From contig CALVHF010000016.1 of assembly GCA_944327295.1 (NCBI GenBank), positions 1 to 34,688 on the forward strand: a stretch of DNA of 34,688 nucleotides, written 5' to 3'. The notes below the pieces were generated by a model that saw only the letters and a list, made by a program, of their open reading frames with translations, searched no databases and was not told the DNA's origin. Positions 34,087 to 34,688 of this stretch are shown here, in pieces. Positions within the stretch are counted from its first letter, which is position 1, and every line of letters starts with the position of its first letter. Position numbers and translations under genes: made by a program. This DNA is from an uncultured Desulfovibrio sp. Its GTDB lineage: Bacteria; Desulfobacterota; Desulfovibrionia; Desulfovibrionales; Desulfovibrionaceae.

Positions 34087-34203
34087 GGCAAAAGCCTTTT
34101 TTCTGCTCCGCCTTTTCTGTGCCTTTTGGTCCGGGAAGGAGGGAGCAGTCTTCATTTTTCCCTGTGCAAGAGAGGAAACGGGGCCATGCAGCGCACCTCC
34201 TGC

Positions 34204-34237
34204 CGCCTTCTGTCTCGGGACGTGAAGGCAGAAGGCG
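34204..34237. repeat. Hairpin 1 in the non-coding tail
   Basis: CGCCTTCTGTC (34204-34214) pairs with GGCAGAAGGCG (34227-34237): 11 pairs with one G-U, loop of 12 bases. No T-run follows on either strand. Confidence 0.6.
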
Positions 34238-34285
34238 CCTGTGCCTGAAGGGAGCCCTGATCCAGGCATTTGACCGAGCCTCACT

Positions 34286-34327
34286 CGCCTGCGCATGCCC
34301 CATTCGCAAGAGTGGGGCAAGCAGGCG
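34286..34327. repeat. Hairpin 2 with GCAA tetraloop
   Basis: CGCCTGC (34286-34292) pairs with GCAGGCG (34321-34327). Inside, after a small internal loop (GCA against A), TGCCCCATTC (34296-34305) pairs with GAGTGGGGCA (34310-34319) with one G-U. The tip is GCAA, a GNRA tetraloop when read on the + strand. That is 17 pairs in total, well beyond chance. Confidence 0.7.
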
Positions 34328-34569
34328 CCGTTCCGCCTGTTTCTGTTCCCATGGCTGATGAGCTGATGCAATTTTTGTGTCCGCTCTTGAGGGGGACGCA
34401 GTCACGTCGTTTCCGAGCGTCTGCCTGGGCAGTACTCAGAGCAGAGGTGTCATCAAGACAGGCTTCGCACGTGCTTCCCACGTGCTTTCAGGGAGGGGCA
34501 CTGCGAGAGTGTGCCTGAGCCTGGACATGCCTGTGCGCGCACTCTGTGACCGAAACAGGGCACGGCTCG

Positions 34570-34611
34570 CAGACAGAAGAGACCGCATCAGCTTCGCTCT
34601 GAATTTTTTTT
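34570..34611 (+). terminator. Possible weak terminator in the non-coding tail
   Basis: Eight Ts (34604-34611) follow a region where CAGA and TCTG, and a small AGC/GCT stem, can pair. The stem is imperfect. If real, it would end a transcript containing the two hairpins upstream. Confidence 0.3.
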
Positions 34612-34688
34612 GGCTCTTCGGGGGTATTTGTGGGTAAGGGCCCCAATCCCCTCATGGGGCTTCTCTCCAAGTAGTCTTTCCATCTCTG

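Larger units (their letters stand above)
34047..34688. other. Non-coding tail of the window
   Basis: 642 bases without a credible gene; the open frames are short and of random composition. It holds the operon terminator, two strong hairpins (34204-34237, 34286-34327), small inverted repeats (CTGCC/GGCAG at 34421-34432), two CACGTGCTT copies (34468-34487), a T8 run at 34604-34611 after a weak stem, and a GCCCC/GGGGC stem near 34643-34666. The promoter of the next gene may lie here, but I could not identify it. No tRNA, tmRNA or SRP RNA was recognised. Confidence 0.55.

Noticed and set aside
34127..34160. SRP (4.5S) RNA-like string GGTCCGGGAAGGAGGGAGC
   Set aside because: It resembles the tip of the SRP RNA but lacks the conserved 5' UCAGG side of the asymmetric loop, and the flanks do not pair into the long SRP stem.
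1..34688. CRISPR arrays, insertion sequences, integrases, tRNA or rRNA genes
   Set aside because: No regularly spaced repeats, no transposase or integrase proteins and no tRNA-like cloverleaf or rRNA stretch were seen on reading the window.

Overview
GC-rich window, every supported gene on the + strand. The gene content (iron-dependent alcohol dehydrogenase, a Mog protein with an extra N-terminal domain, an extended type VI secretion locus) suggests an anaerobic sulfate- or sulfite-reducing Desulfovibrionaceae-type bacterium. That assignment is an inference from gene flavour; no 16S or other marker is present.

Left part (1-6044), metabolic genes: the 3' end of an iron-containing alcohol dehydrogenase closed by a strong terminator; a molybdopterin adenylyltransferase (Mog/MoaB family); an O-acetylhomoserine sulfhydrylase behind a long structured leader; and a FabF-type ketoacyl synthase followed directly by an acyl-CoA ligase, closed by a second perfect terminator (6146-6183).

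Centre and right (about 6281-34086), one 19-gene type VI secretion system (T6SS) operon. Order: tssF, tssG, vgrG, DUF2169-pentapeptide fusion, pentapeptide protein, DUF3540 protein, PAAR-like DUF4150 protein, tssJ, tssK, tssL, tssM, an unrecognised lipoprotein, tssE, STAS protein, RsbW-like ATPase, tssC, SpoIIE-type phosphatase, solitary periplasmic binding protein, tssA. Many neighbours overlap by 1-37 bases. It begins behind a TATAAT box with a perfect 12-base palindrome and ends in a terminator at 34053. Baseplate (E, F, G, K), membrane complex (J, L, M), sheath large subunit (C), spike (VgrG, PAAR-like) and TssA are present; TssB, Hcp and ClpV are not in the window.

The most interesting part is the set of genes woven around tssC. 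A STAS anti-anti-sigma protein, a GHKL serine kinase, a membrane HAMP-SpoIIE phosphatase and a translationally coupled periplasmic binding protein together make a complete partner-switching relay with its own ligand sensor. I infer that it couples a periplasmic solute to T6SS activity. A second accessory block (VgrG with an approximately 590-residue tail containing a 24% G+C island, plus DUF2169, pentapeptide, DUF3540 and DUF4150 proteins) looks like a spike-loading module with no separate effector gene.

The last 640 bases (34047-34688) have no credible gene but contain strong hairpins and a paired CACGTG repeat.
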